From: Acidobacteriaceae bacterium KBS 89
GTDB taxonomy: Bacteria > Acidobacteriota > Terriglobia > Terriglobales > Acidobacteriaceae
Assembly: GCA_000381605.1 (NCBI GenBank)
Contig: KB906761.1
Location: 1 to 64,000 of the forward strand
Reading direction: 5' to 3'
Length of the DNA: 64,000 nucleotides
Shown here: positions 18,691-28,414 of the stretch, in pieces
Layout: each line of letters starts with the position of its first letter
Numbering within the stretch: position 1 is the stretch's first letter
Notes under the pieces: model-generated
The model's database searches: none
What the model saw: only the letters and a program-made list of their open reading frames with translations
What the model was told of the DNA's origin: nothing
Position numbers and translations under genes: made by a program

Positions 18691-21600
18691 GTCGAACCAC
18701 GAATCTTTCGTCGACGAGTCAATTTCGCACCACTTGCACTTCGGAAGACAATGCCGCCAGGGACGATGAGTGTAATCTCGGTTCCGGAGTTCGCGGAGCT
18801 AACCAGCGTGAGTGCAGCCCCGATCCGGGCAGCCCGTTCCCGCATCCCCTGTAATCCGAAGTGCCCCTCCTTGCCCTGTTCCGCTACCAGTTGGTCGATG
18901 CCCGCGCCATTGTCCCGTATTCGCATGATGAGGTCTCGGGAGTAGGCAAGTTCTACTTCAAGTTGGCTGGCCCCGGAGTGAATATCTGCGTTACGGATCG
19001 CTTCGTAGCCAATACGGTAGATCTCATCCCGAACGATTGGGTGCATCTCCCGCGGCGTACCCGTTACGGCAAGCGCAACCTTCATCCGGCCCTTTGCGAG
19101 GCAATCTTCCGTCGCCCTCTGCAAGCTCTCGGCCAGGTCGTTCCCTTGTGTGGTTGAGGTACGGAGAGAATTGAGTGCTGTTCTTAGTTCGCCCATGGAC
19201 TGTCCAAGCCACTGGGATAACCGTTCCATGGCTTGCCGCATATGATCGGGGTTTGAGGTTTGGTCAAGCGCATCGTCGGCTACCATTTTGCTGCCCTGGA
19301 TGGTTTGGAGGAGCGTGTCATGCAACTCACGTGCCAAGCGGGTGCGCTCGGCCAGGCGTTCATCAAAGCTGGCGCTCATTGCCTTGGCAATCTGTTGCAT
19401 GCGCAAACGGTACAAGGCCCAGACGGCCAAAATGATCGCAAGAAGGCTCAGGAAACGGAACCAGTAGGTTTGGTACCACGCAGGCGCGATACTGAAATCC
19501 AGAGTTGCGCCAATGTTGTTCCAGACTCCGTCGTTGTTGGTCGCTACTACGCGAAATCGGTAGTTTCCTGGACCGATATCTTCGTAGAATGCTTGCCTGC
19601 GAGTTCCCGGATCTTCCCAATGTTCGTCTTTGCCCTCCAGTTTGTAACGGAAGCGCACTTTTCTCGGTACAGAGAAACTTAGAGCCGTGTAATCGATCTG
19701 GAGTTCGTGGGTCAATGCAGGAAGGCTTAGATGCTCATGAGGCTGATGGCTTTTTTGATCGGCAATGATCTCCTCGATATGGACCGGGGGAGGGAGGTTG
19801 TTGATGTGTGAATGGTCAGGATCAATCATCTGTGCTTGTCTACCGTTTATGAACCATAGCTGCCCGTCAGGCGCCTTAGACGCTGCAGGCTGTAGGATTG
19901 ACGCCGACCCGGGATGCGCGCCGTCAAGAGCATCAACCGTCTTTATCGCCAGATGACTGTCAGGTCGCTCGTCCCATTTCTTCAACTCCGAAGCTTCGAT
20001 CTTCAAAAATCCGCATCGGGCGGCCAACCATAGCGAGCCCGCATTATCTTTGATTGAGGAGAAGATAGAAACACATGGAAGACCATTGTTTGCGTCGATG
20101 ACATTCAATCGACCGTCATTCCATCGAAACACGCCAGCGGCAGATGCCACCCAGAGAGAGTTATCGGAATCGACAAATGCACCCAGGACGTTGAATGTGC
20201 TTTCGGCATGGCCCAATGAGGTTTTCTGAAATTGTCCATCACGGAGGTGGGTTATCCCACTCCTGGACACTACCCAGATGCCGGCCTTTCGATCTGCGAC
20301 AAGAAAGGCGAGGCGATAGAGATCCTTGTCCACGGGTATCGCTTCGCGAACCTTTTGGTCGGTGATGCGAAAGAGTTGATGCCCGCGCCCCGAAGTAAGT
20401 ACCCAGATGTTGTGTTCCACATCCTCAGCGATGCCCAGAATTTCTCCATTGGCGCCCAGTGCACCGCCGTCTAGTGCCGTTATTTCGTGGAATTGGCCTT
20501 GTTGGTAGGTCATGAGCCTGGCATTTGCGTCCATGCCCAGCCACACCACACCTCTGTGATCTTCGAACGTGGGTCCGATGTCGTGCCCTGAAAGGGCATG
20601 ATCAACGGAGAGGGCTGAAGTCGTGCCAACATGCAAAATGTCAACTGCACCAGCATTTCCAAGCCAGACCGAGCCATCGCGCAATGCGGAGACTGAGCTG
20701 ATCTCTGCCGCGGATAATCCTTCGCGAACCGAATAGTTTACGACTCGGGTGTCTCTAAAAAAATCAACGCCACCGTCGGTTGATACCCATAGATTCCCCT
20801 CATGATCCTCGTAGATAAATCCTACCGAGTCACCTGAGAGGCCGTCGGCACTTCCATAATGATCTGCGACACCGTCATGAACGTGGTAAAGCCCATTGTT
20901 TTGGGTTCCAATCCAAAGTGATTTATTGCGATCCATAAATAACGTGTTGGATCTAACCGTAGCCCCGTTGAACCCAGGAACCACGTAGCTTGCCCACTTC
21001 CCTTCTGAGTAATGGCGGACGCCGAGTTCGGGCCCTACTCCATCCAGCGTCGCCCAAACTGACCCCGATTGCCCCGCCGCGACATCGACTGAATCGACTT
21101 TGGGCAGACGGCCTAATTTATCTCCGAAGTATGTGGTCGCGGCGGAGCCCGGTCTCCAACGGCAAAGCGCGCTCGATCCCATCCATAGATTCCCAAGGCT
21201 GTCTTCGGTGAGGCCCAGGCCGTATCTGACGGGAATGCCGTCGCCTCTTCCGTAGCAGTGGAGATTCGTTCCTTCAACTCGGCACAGAGGACCTTCGGGT
21301 TCCGGAACTCTATAGCGAGTCACCCAGATTGCTCCTGTGTGGTCCTGGAGAATTGCGCTGATTCCGGTGCGCCCCGGCTCATTCGTATAGGTCTGCAACT
21401 CAGCGTCTTTCCAACGGTAGAGCCCGCCCGTTGTTCCAATCCAAAGACTGCCGTCGGCTGTACCTAAGAGAGAGGTGTTACCTCCAAGGCGTTGACCGTT
21501 TGGAGGCGCCCAAGGAGAGAAGGTCACTCCGTCAAACCGGACCATTCCGGAGCGGGTAGCTATCCAAATATATCCATCTGCAGTTTGAGTTATTGCATTC

Positions 21601-21791
21601 GGCAAGTCGATCAGGCCATCTTGTACTCGCCATGCTGTGTGTCCGTACTGGGTGATTCGACGATGAGGATCGAGTGCGAAGACCGAGTTCACTGCAAAGA
21701 ACAATAGGAAACAGAGCGGAAGAGATTGCGAAAGATTCACTTTCCCTGCTATGACAGCGAACCTTCCACGCTGCTTCTCGAGTGTGCTCAT
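18681..21791 (-). CDS. Hybrid-type sensor: propeller histidine kinase (Reg_prop, Y_Y_Y, HisKA_3, HATPase)
   Basis: 1036-residue membrane sensor kinase. In order: signal/anchor near residues 22-40; a long periplasmic two-component-regulator beta-propeller of repeated units such as GYIWIATRSGMVRFDG and GSLWIGTTGGLYRW; a Y_Y_Y domain (FRYKLEGKDEHWEDPG, ending GNYRFRVVATNNDG); a transmembrane helix near 765-785; HisKA_3 with phospho-acceptor His824 in ARELHDTLLQTIQG; and a HATPase with an N-box-like segment (residue 929 on) and DNGAGID, GLQGMRERA. No receiver domain is present despite the large size. Its NarL-type partner is encoded just upstream on the same strand. The last 24 residues after the normal TEITLIVPG end are atypical and run into an integrase fragment, suggesting an altered C terminus. 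Confidence 0.93.
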   Translation of the reverse strand: MSTLEKQRGRFAVIAGKVNLSQSLPLCFLLFFAVNSVFALDPHRRITQYGHTAWRVQDGLIDLPNAITQTADGYIWIATRSGMVRFDGVTFSPWAPPNGQRLGGNTSLLGTADGSLWIGTTGGLYRWKDAELQTYTNEPGRTGISAILQDHTGAIWVTRYRVPEPEGPLCRVEGTNLHCYGRGDGIPVRYGLGLTEDSLGNLWMGSSALCRWRPGSAATTYFGDKLGRLPKVDSVDVAAGQSGSVWATLDGVGPELGVRHYSEGKWASYVVPGFNGATVRSNTLFMDRNKSLWIGTQNNGLYHVHDGVADHYGSADGLSGDSVGFIYEDHEGNLWVSTDGGVDFFRDTRVVNYSVREGLSAAEISSVSALRDGSVWLGNAGAVDILHVGTTSALSVDHALSGHDIGPTFEDHRGVVWLGMDANARLMTYQQGQFHEITALDGGALGANGEILGIAEDVEHNIWVLTSGRGHQLFRITDQKVREAIPVDKDLYRLAFLVADRKAGIWVVSRSGITHLRDGQFQKTSLGHAESTFNVLGAFVDSDNSLWVASAAGVFRWNDGRLNVIDANNGLPCVSIFSSIKDNAGSLWLAARCGFLKIEASELKKWDERPDSHLAIKTVDALDGAHPGSASILQPAASKAPDGQLWFINGRQAQMIDPDHSHINNLPPPVHIEEIIADQKSHQPHEHLSLPALTHELQIDYTALSFSVPRKVRFRYKLEGKDEHWEDPGTRRQAFYEDIGPGNYRFRVVATNNDGVWNNIGATLDFSIAPAWYQTYWFRFLSLLAIILAVWALYRLRMQQIAKAMSASFDERLAERTRLARELHDTLLQTIQGSKMVADDALDQTSNPDHMRQAMERLSQWLGQSMGELRTALNSLRTSTTQGNDLAESLQRATEDCLAKGRMKVALAVTGTPREMHPIVRDEIYRIGYEAIRNADIHSGASQLEVELAYSRDLIMRIRDNGAGIDQLVAEQGKEGHFGLQGMRERAARIGAALTLVSSANSGTEITLIVPGGIVFRSASGAKLTRRRKIRGSTSA

Positions 21792-21994
21792 AACCCAACC
21801 CCAGCTATCTTTCGCCGAACAAACTGCATGGGACAGCGAAAGCTACAGGACTTTCAAACCCATCCGGGAGGTCAGATGAAGCAATGGGCTGTGCTCCGCA
21901 CTTCAGTTTGAAGGTAACCCCATATGCGAGCTTCGCGGTACCCCAAAACCTCCAGTCATGATCCTGAAGTTTTCTACAGGTATCAAAGTTGTGG

Positions 21995-22624
21995 TCAGAT
22001 TTGCAGAATGCCGCGCCTGAGCGCAATTGTGACAGCGTGCGTGCGATCGTTGGCCTGGAGTTTATCCACCAGGTTCTTGATGTGAAAGTTGACTGTAGTT
22101 TCCGCAATCGCGAGTTGATCGGCAATCTGTTTGTTGCGATAACCGTCGCGGATGAGCCGGAGTACTTCCAGCTCCCGGGTCGTAAGATCGTCTTCACCTA
22201 GATGTTCAGCGAGACGAGCTGCCACTTCCTGTGGAACGTGTCTTCGGCCTGCGTGGACCGATCGGATCACGTCCAATAGTTCATTCTTCGGCATGCTCTT
22301 GAAGACATAGGCAGCGGCCCCTGCCCGCAATGCTCGCTGAATCTCTCCATCGCATTCAGAAGTTGTCAACATGACGATTCGAGCTTGTGGAAACTCTCCC
22401 CGAATGGCTATCAGGGCGTCGGTACCATTAGTCCCTGGGAGCCGGAGATCCATTAAAGTTACGTCGGGTCGATGAAGGCGAAACTCCGTAATAGCTTCCG
22501 TTGCATTCACTGCCTGCCCAACAAGGACCATATCTTGCTGTGATACAAGGATCGTGCTTAATCCCTCGCGAAACACCGGATGGTCTTCAACGATAAGAAT
22601 CCGAATAGATTTGGACGACACCAT
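21995..22624 (-). CDS. NarL/LuxR-type response regulator
   Basis: About 209 residues from the ATG at 22622-22624, with GGAG upstream. An upstream TTG at 22684 would add 20 residues and lacks a ribosome site. Receiver domain: acidic pocket VEDH and phospho-acceptor Asp59 (DVTLMDLRLPG). The usual switch Thr/Ser (MLTTSE) and Lys (YVFKSM) are present. LuxR HTH at the C terminus: LTTRELEVLRLIRDGYRNKQIADQLAIAETTVNFHIKNL. It lies 203 bp upstream of the propeller histidine kinase on the same strand, so the two form a two-component system. Targets are unknown; propeller kinases of this class often sense polysaccharides or other extracellular compounds, which is inference. Confidence 0.95.
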   Translation of the reverse strand: MVSSKSIRILIVEDHPVFREGLSTILVSQQDMVLVGQAVNATEAITEFRLHRPDVTLMDLRLPGTNGTDALIAIRGEFPQARIVMLTTSECDGEIQRALRAGAAAYVFKSMPKNELLDVIRSVHAGRRHVPQEVAARLAEHLGEDDLTTRELEVLRLIRDGYRNKQIADQLAIAETTVNFHIKNLVDKLQANDRTHAVTIALRRGILQI

Positions 22625-23178
22625 ACCTGATGGGCTCCATTCCACTATTTTCGCGGACGTATAGATGCTCTGGTTGGCGTCCAAAAGGACAAACGCTTAG
22701 GCCGAAATTGTAACGCTAAGCTCAGCTTCCAGGCTAGCTCAAGGCCAGCGGGAGCTTAATGTTCACGTTGACTGGGGCAATTCCGTATTCTCACCCGGCG
22801 ACTCCCATGCAGTGGGTCTATAGGCTTCGCGCCTCGCGGATCAGCCAATATGGACAACAAAATCCTGTTGAACTCCGCGCAGAAACCCGACTATGTCGCC
22901 CCAACAATAAGGCCATTTTTCTCTGTCATGGAACTCCCAGCATGTGGATGAGTTCGACATCGAAATGAATTCAAGTGGAGTTCTGACCTGCAGAAAAATC
23001 CAGCGTGAAATCTATCCTTTCTGGGGTGTCGCGACATTTGATTTCTAGGTACCTTTGGCCCAGTCGAGAAGAGAATTCAAAGTTTCAACCGCTAGTGGCA
23101 CGCACTGTTCGTGATGCTCGATTGCGAACTCATCGTGGATCTTCCAACCTCAAAGACTTCTTGAAAGGGACACATCGC
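22625..23178. other. Divergent intergenic region before the ECF sigma gene
   Basis: About 550 bp between the response regulator and sigma factor. The stretch around 22768-22802 (GGGGCAATTCCGTATTCTCACC) resembles terminal sequences of IS21-type elements. No transposase frame remains. An open frame extends the sigma gene upstream to 23005, but its residues do not match the family. Confidence 0.35.
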
Positions 23179-23793
23179 ATGAATTCTTATCTTTCACCCG
23201 GTGATATCGGTGGCCTACCCGTTCTTCAGAGTACAGACGATGAAACGCTTGTTGCGGCAGCAAAGGTGGGAGACCACTCTGCCTTCTCCGAACTATGGAA
23301 TCGCCATTCGAAAAGAGCGTTCAACACAATGTATCGCATTACCAGAAACCGTCAGGACGCGGAAGACGGACTCCAGGAAGCTTTCCTGAAGGCTTTTGTT
23401 CATTTGAAAAATTTTGACGGCAGGTCAACGTTCTCCACCTGGCTCACGCGAATCTCGATTAATTCGGCGCTCATGATTTTGCGCAAGAAACGTGCTCACC
23501 CGGAGGCCTCGATGGAATGGACCACGGATGGTGACACTTGGCGGCAATGGGAAATTGCAGATAGGGGAGCAAATGTTGAAGAGCACTACGCAAACAAGGA
23601 AGCAGAATTTCGCCTGACGCGAGCGATAGACCGTTTGCGACCTCCACTCCGCAAGGTCATTGAAATTCAGCGGTCACATTGCAACTCGGTGAAGGGAATA
23701 GCCGAGATCGCAGGAATTTCGGTTGCAGCCACAAAATCGCGCTTATTACGAGCTAGAACTGTACTTCGTCGTTCGCTACATCCTTCATCGTGA
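23179..23793 (+). CDS. ECF-type RNA polymerase sigma factor
   Basis: 204 residues from the ATG at 23179 (MNSYLSPGD), preceded by GAAAGGGA about 9 nt away. The open frame begins at 23005, but the extra 58 residues are not conserved in type. Region 2 is clear: ITRNRQDAEDGLQEAFLKAF, HLKNFDGRSTFSTWLTRI and INSALMILRKKR. Region 4 is LRPPLRKVIEIQ followed by GIAEIAGISVAATKSRLLRAR. No anti-sigma gene follows. Instead there is an 18-codon frame and then a frameshifted SRPBCC-like pseudogene. Its regulon is unknown. It may be controlled by the adjacent divergent two-component system, but no shared operator is visible. Confidence 0.92.
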   Translation: MNSYLSPGDIGGLPVLQSTDDETLVAAAKVGDHSAFSELWNRHSKRAFNTMYRITRNRQDAEDGLQEAFLKAFVHLKNFDGRSTFSTWLTRISINSALMILRKKRAHPEASMEWTTDGDTWRQWEIADRGANVEEHYANKEAEFRLTRAIDRLRPPLRKVIEIQRSHCNSVKGIAEIAGISVAATKSRLLRARTVLRRSLHPSS

Positions 23794-23830
23794 TCGTATG
23801 CGGTTGAAGAACGATTTGAAAAGGAGAGTT

Positions 23831-23887
23831 ATGCATGTCGATTTATCCATAAGAGAGATCTTGGAGAATCCATTGATGCAGGCGTAG
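23831..23887 (+). CDS. Possible 18-residue peptide
   Basis: A very short frame (MHVDLSIREILENPLMQA) with an AAGGAGAG ribosome site about 5 nt before its ATG, starting 38 bp after the sigma factor stop. The strong Shine-Dalgarno sequence is the only support. It may be the truncated start of a former gene rather than a real peptide. Confidence 0.2.
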   Translation: MHVDLSIREILENPLMQA

Positions 23888-23910
23888 ACCATGGAGTAAT
23901 GGAGTGGTGC

Positions 23911-24444
23911 ATGCTTCTTGATAACTACTTGCCGCATTTTGACGTTCGAACCAGATATTCCACCCGCGTCTCCTGCGATGGTCTACGCAAGCCTGGACTG
24001 CGAACTTCGACCTTTGGGGACTAACACGGGCCCTTTACGCCTTACGTGTACTCCCGTCGTTTCCGCCACGACCGCGTGAGAGATGGAGCCGCCTAGGTGA
24101 CGAGTTATGTCGACAACGCTTTACTCTCGACCAGATGTTCCAGGAAGGCTTCGCTCTACTTGATGAGGACTCCGTGGAAAACTGTGCCTAACCGGCGTAG
24201 GTGATTCCGTGCATCCATCCTTCGGGAATCGCGAAGGCGGCATGAACTTCGAAGTGGCCATACTGGCTGAGGTATCACGGAGTTGAGGACAGAGATTCTA
24301 GTATTGTGCGCGGGGGTCTCGACGACGCTTTCGCCCATACTGGTTGCTAAACCATTCAGTAACCTGATATGCCAGGAGATCTTGGCGGCGGTCCGAAGTT
24401 CAGCTAAGCCAGGTCGACGTCGGGGCGCTGAACTCGAACAATAG
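23911..24444 (+). pseudogene. SRPBCC-like protein, multiple frameshifts
   Basis: Joining frames recovers a coherent protein: MLLDNYLPHFDVRTRYSTRV, then SPAMVYASLD, then ANFDLWGLTRALYALRVLPS and RLGDELCRQRFTLDQMFQEG. Further shifts give GKLCLTGVGD with MNFEVAILAEVSR, then ELRTEILVLC and KPFSNLICQEILAAVRSSA, and a stop at 24442. The order resembles SRPBCC (polyketide cyclase/START-fold) proteins whose C terminus reads TETRVxC...PFSxLIRRxxLxAVxRxA. At least four frame changes are needed, so no functional product is expected. GGAG lies before the ATG at 23911. The family name rests on pattern memory, not a search; the frameshifted coding character is clearer. Confidence 0.55.
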
Positions 24445-24598
24445 AATGTCTCCCGCACTGATAGCCTTCGTACTCTACCAAGCAGGTCCGCATGGGTGGT
24501 GCACATTGTCGGGCTGGCCAAGTCCTTCGGTTGTGATGATGCGGTTTTTACGCATGTTGCTCAAACTAAAATCATTGCGGAAAATAGCTACACCCAAT

Positions 24599-24611
24599 AA
24601 TCAGTTGCTCT
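24599..24611. repeat. 13-bp copy of part of tRNA-Thr (att-like)
   Basis: AATCAGTTGCTCT here is identical to 24700-24712 inside the tRNA-Thr gene, which covers the D-stem/anticodon-stem region. A copy of tRNA sequence about 50 bp beyond the tRNA 3' end is what a decayed integration site can leave. No integrase gene is adjacent. Confidence 0.4.
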
Positions 24612-24656
24612 CGGCCACCAAACCTAAAATCACCCCTATAAATTATTGAAAGGGAA

Positions 24657-24732
<76 letters not shown>

Positions 24733-24797
24733 CTATCGCTCTATTCTAGCGGCTTCGAGGCTATCCGCCAAATTACGAACCGGGACCAACTCTGGCG

Positions 24798-26351
24798 TCA
24801 GCCAACCGAAGCCGCCACCACCGGAGGGCAAACCGCCGCAACGTACCGACTGAACGCCTCGTCGCCGCGAGCACCCGCGAGCGCCTGCAGTTGCGCAACC
24901 TGCCCCGGCTCAAGTTTGTTGGACGCAACACAACCGAAGGCGTGTGCCTCAGCCGCGAACCGCTGCGGCGCCTCGGGAAGACTATCCCGGCCGCTCATAC
25001 GGAATGACGCCGGCGTCCGAGGGCCGAACATCAGGGAACGCGCCAGCTCAGGCCACTTCTCCAAATCGGGCTCGACCTCAGCGGCGCTCGAAAAAAGCAA
25101 CCCCATCGTGTCGTTGAAGACGAGCTGCGGGCCATCCCTGCGTTTCCGGTACTCCGCAACTCCAGCTTCGAGCTCTTCCTTCGTTGGCGCGGCCAACGCT
25201 CCGCTCATCGTGTACGCAATCCAGCGCGCCTGCAGCTCAAGCACGGGATAGTACGGTCCGACAAGCTCGTACATCCCCACAAAAGCCAGACCAGGCAGCT
25301 CAGGATGGAAGGTGAACTTGTGAAGGTCCAGATGCTGCGCGTCGGCGTCCAGCGTCCGGCGTATGCCCTCGCTTAAAAACGGAAGATGCAGATGGTAGCC
25401 CGTGCCGAAGAGGATAGCGTCAAAATCCTCGGAGCTTCCGTCGACAAAGCGCACCGTCTTGCCCTCCACGGAGTCAATCCACGGCTTGATCACGATTCGC
25501 CCTTCGGCCACCAGGGGAAGAAAGAACTGGCTCATCGTAATGCCGGCCTCGAACACGTCGTCCGCGGGCTTCGGCGCTCCGAACTGCTGTGGGTTGCCCG
25601 CCACCGCGAGCACGAATTGCTTGAAACCCGCACTCAGCGCAGTCATCGGAAACGACTCCTTGCTCAGCGCAGAAAAACGGGTGAAGGCCACATGGTCCAG
25701 CGGCACTCCGTTGACCAGCTTCGGCAGCACATACCGCTGTCTCCGATTGGTGAGGACCACGCGAGCAGCGCCGAGTGTGGCCAGGTCGCTGGCAATCTCC
25801 ACCGAGCTGATCGCGCACCCGCCTACCAGCACTCTTAGGCTGCGGTACTCCTCAGGACGCTTGTACGAAAAGGTATGCCGCACCCCGCCTGACCCGGAGA
25901 AGGACCCGAGACCCGGCACGTCGGGAATCGTCGGCTTGTTATATCGACCGGTGGCGACCACGACTCGCTCGAATCGCTCCTCCCCCGCGTCGGTGCGCAC
26001 AACCCAGCCATGATTCGCATCGCGGCGAACCTCACGCACCGGCGTCTTCAGCCGAACACGCCGCGCGAGGTCGAACATCGCTGCGTAACGCTGGAGATAA
26101 TCCCCCATCGCCTCGTTCGTTGGGTAGGTCGGGGAAGCAGTGTCGTGCGGCAGATCGCTTAACGAAGTGTTGATCCGGCTTGTATTGGTGCGCATTCCTG
26201 GCCATACGCCGCTGTGGCCTGGATCAGCACTCCACTGCCCGCCGATGCGCTCACCCTGCTCGAAGATGACCGGCTCAAAGCCCTCTGACTGTAGATAGCG
26301 TGCGGCCACAAGTCCGCCCGGCCCGGCCCCGATGACGGCTACTATTTCCAT
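24798..26351 (-). CDS. Flavin-containing monooxygenase (FMO-like, NAD(P)/FAD)
   Basis: About 517 residues from the ATG at 26349-26351, which has GGGAG upstream; a longer frame adds nine residues. The N-terminal Rossmann motif VAVIGAGPGGLVAARYLQ binds FAD. An FMO-identifying-type segment appears as FSGSGGVRHTFSYK. A second dinucleotide-binding segment reads VGGCAISSVEIAS, and VVVATGRYNKP and ILFGTGYHLHLPF are the usual FMO ATG/TGY motifs. Reaction: NADPH- and O2-dependent oxygenation of a soft nucleophile or a Baeyer-Villiger substrate; the substrate is unknown. The C-terminal 100 residues are less conserved. The gene stands alone, between tRNA-Thr and a pectinase gene on the same strand. Confidence 0.88.
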   Translation of the reverse strand: MEIVAVIGAGPGGLVAARYLQSEGFEPVIFEQGERIGGQWSADPGHSGVWPGMRTNTSRINTSLSDLPHDTASPTYPTNEAMGDYLQRYAAMFDLARRVRLKTPVREVRRDANHGWVVRTDAGEERFERVVVATGRYNKPTIPDVPGLGSFSGSGGVRHTFSYKRPEEYRSLRVLVGGCAISSVEIASDLATLGAARVVLTNRRQRYVLPKLVNGVPLDHVAFTRFSALSKESFPMTALSAGFKQFVLAVAGNPQQFGAPKPADDVFEAGITMSQFFLPLVAEGRIVIKPWIDSVEGKTVRFVDGSSEDFDAILFGTGYHLHLPFLSEGIRRTLDADAQHLDLHKFTFHPELPGLAFVGMYELVGPYYPVLELQARWIAYTMSGALAAPTKEELEAGVAEYRKRRDGPQLVFNDTMGLLFSSAAEVEPDLEKWPELARSLMFGPRTPASFRMSGRDSLPEAPQRFAAEAHAFGCVASNKLEPGQVAQLQALAGARGDEAFSRYVAAVCPPVVAASVG

Positions 26352-26553
26352 CGACCCACTCCCATCTCCGGCCAGCATTGACCGGACTGATTTACGCAGA
26401 TGATGTTTTCCCTTGGGCCCGTTGGGAACGGTTGCACGGCGACACGGAGAGTCTCTGCCGCCGGTAGTTCGAAACTCGCCTGCAGGACAAGGACGCGAGT
26501 CACCGTGGACGAGAACGTCTCAAGCTAACACGCCGTCCCCGAAGTGGGCCAGT

Positions 26554-28056
26554 CTACTGCATCGGCACAAACTTGCCGTCACAAGTAAACGCAGCCTCTT
26601 TGGTCGTCGCGCCGGACGCATTCGAAACAGGCGCGGCCTTCGCTGGAACCACCTTGATATCAGTCGCGCTGAAATCGAGATTCGTCCCTAGCGGTCCCAG
26701 CGTCACCGTCGCAAAGTGTCCATGCACCTGCGCCGGCGTAGTTCCCTCAATCTTCACACCGTCCAGCGTCACCTCGGTGCGATGGTCATCGTTCAACCCT
26801 GCAATCAGCACATCACCCGGAGTCGTGTCGATCACATTGCGTATTGTGATCGCCTTGTAGTCCGGTATCCTGTCGCCCGTATACTTCGGATCCTCAAAGC
26901 CTTCAGTCGTCTGGTTGGTGTAGTAAGGGCTGATTGCAATCGGGTTCTTCACGCCGCGCATACAGATGTTCTGGTAAGTCAGGTCATGCACCGGCCCGCC
27001 CCGTGTCACATTGCTCTTGATGCGGATACCGCTGGTCGTGTTGTCCTCCGTCAGTCCATCCACCAGCAGATAGCTGTCGCCGCTAAACGTCTCGCTTCCA
27101 ATCGACATCCCGTGACCGCTGTAGAAGTGGTTGTCGAGCACACTCATGTGCGTCGTTCCCGTCTTGATCGCAATATTGTCGTCGCCGTTGTCGATCCAGC
27201 TATGCGCCACCGTGACGTTGGTCGATGAACCTGGATCGATGCCGTCGGTATTCCGCGCATCCGTCCCCTTCGTGGTTGGAGTCAGCAAGTGAACCCCCCA
27301 AGCCGTAAACCCGTTGGTTTGATTCACACTTACATGAAAGTTCGTCGAGTTGTGTAGCGTGATCCGGTACAACACCAGCCCATCCGCATGGCTCGCGACG
27401 ATCATCCGCGTCGTAAAGTACCGCTCGTTCTTCGGCTCAGCCTTGCGGGCCATCTCCCACCAGCTATAGGCCTTGCCCATGATCTTCGCGTAGCCGCGCC
27501 CGTCGATGACTCCGTCACCCATGATCCCAACATCCTTCGCATCAACAATGCTGATAAACGGTCTGCAGCCGCCGCGGGGCCCTGGACGCTGTGGCGCGGG
27601 AAACACCGCCGGCGGCGCGCCCACCGCAATCGTGCCGCACAGTCCCGGCGTTGCGTCCGGGGTCTTTACCTCATAGAGCGCCGCGTCACGCGACCCAAAC
27701 AATGTCACACCTTCGTCGATGAGCAGCGTCACCCCGGAGCGCATCTCCAGCGGGCCCGACAAAAAAGCATTGTTGCCGCTCGACGGCTTCAACTCCACCG
27801 CCATTCCCGGCTTGCACTTATCCAGCGCACTCTGGATACGCGTTGTATCAAGCTTGCTCTCATCCGACTCAGTAAGCTTGTCGCTTACCGAGCGAAGCTG
27901 CGCCGATAACTGTACGCATGACTGCGGAATCTTGGGTTCGGTCACCTGCCGCGTGTCCTGTGCTATCGCTGTCGCCGCCATGGTCAACAGCAGCAACGCG
28001 ATCACACCACACGATTTATCTTCCCCGGTACGCATGCCGATCCACTTCCCCATCAT
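26554..28056 (-). CDS. Secreted glycoside hydrolase family 28 (polygalacturonase-like)
   Basis: 500-residue right-handed beta-helix enzyme that hydrolyses pectic galacturonans (or related alpha-linked uronic/rhamnose chains). A signal peptide is visible (VIALLLLTMAATAIAQ). The GH28 catalytic signatures are all present: NTDGIDPGSS, the aspartate pair in GDDNIAIKTG, SGHGMSIGSE and RIKS. The first of two adjacent ATGs (28056) has GGAGG at best spacing. It points to use of plant cell-wall polymer. A TATAC-flanked inverted motif lies about 340 bp upstream, with no clear link. No other pectin genes are nearby, so export and uptake partners must be elsewhere. Confidence 0.95.
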   Translation of the reverse strand: MMGKWIGMRTGEDKSCGVIALLLLTMAATAIAQDTRQVTEPKIPQSCVQLSAQLRSVSDKLTESDESKLDTTRIQSALDKCKPGMAVELKPSSGNNAFLSGPLEMRSGVTLLIDEGVTLFGSRDAALYEVKTPDATPGLCGTIAVGAPPAVFPAPQRPGPRGGCRPFISIVDAKDVGIMGDGVIDGRGYAKIMGKAYSWWEMARKAEPKNERYFTTRMIVASHADGLVLYRITLHNSTNFHVSVNQTNGFTAWGVHLLTPTTKGTDARNTDGIDPGSSTNVTVAHSWIDNGDDNIAIKTGTTHMSVLDNHFYSGHGMSIGSETFSGDSYLLVDGLTEDNTTSGIRIKSNVTRGGPVHDLTYQNICMRGVKNPIAISPYYTNQTTEGFEDPKYTGDRIPDYKAITIRNVIDTTPGDVLIAGLNDDHRTEVTLDGVKIEGTTPAQVHGHFATVTLGPLGTNLDFSATDIKVVPAKAAPVSNASGATTKEAAFTCDGKFVPMQ

Positions 28057-28244
28057 CTGGTCCTACCTCCGCAAGCCGCTTTGCCAAACTAGCACATGCG
28101 AGTGACGCAGGTCACGGCATCACGGAATATGATTCGGTCCGGATCGTTTGCATCAAAATCGGCGTCATTGCTTCCGACGCCGGCCATATCACGATCGCAA
28201 GAAAGAAAAGCGCAATCACTTCCTGCAATGCAGTAGGCAAGGAG

Positions 28245-28268
28245 GAGGCATCAAGTGCCTCTTTCTTC
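28245..28268 (+). terminator. Short hairpin with T-rich tail
   Basis: GAGGCA and TGCCTC pair around a 5-nt loop and are followed by TTTCTTCT on the plus strand. No plus-strand gene is seen just upstream. Confidence 0.4.
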
Positions 28269-28414
28269 TGAGCACCTCGTACCTCTTCTCATACTCCACG
28301 CATCGGCATCCATCGCACCTGACCTTCACCATTGAAGAAATCTTTCACAATCGCCGCCCACTTCAGGGTGACTCCAGCGACATACAATTACCCAAAAGTT
28401 GTATACAGAAAAGC

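Noticed and set aside
18532..18945. Full 137-codon plus-strand frame as an intact gene
   Set aside because: Only the first 50 or so codons have integrase character; the rest is the complement of the histidine kinase gene.
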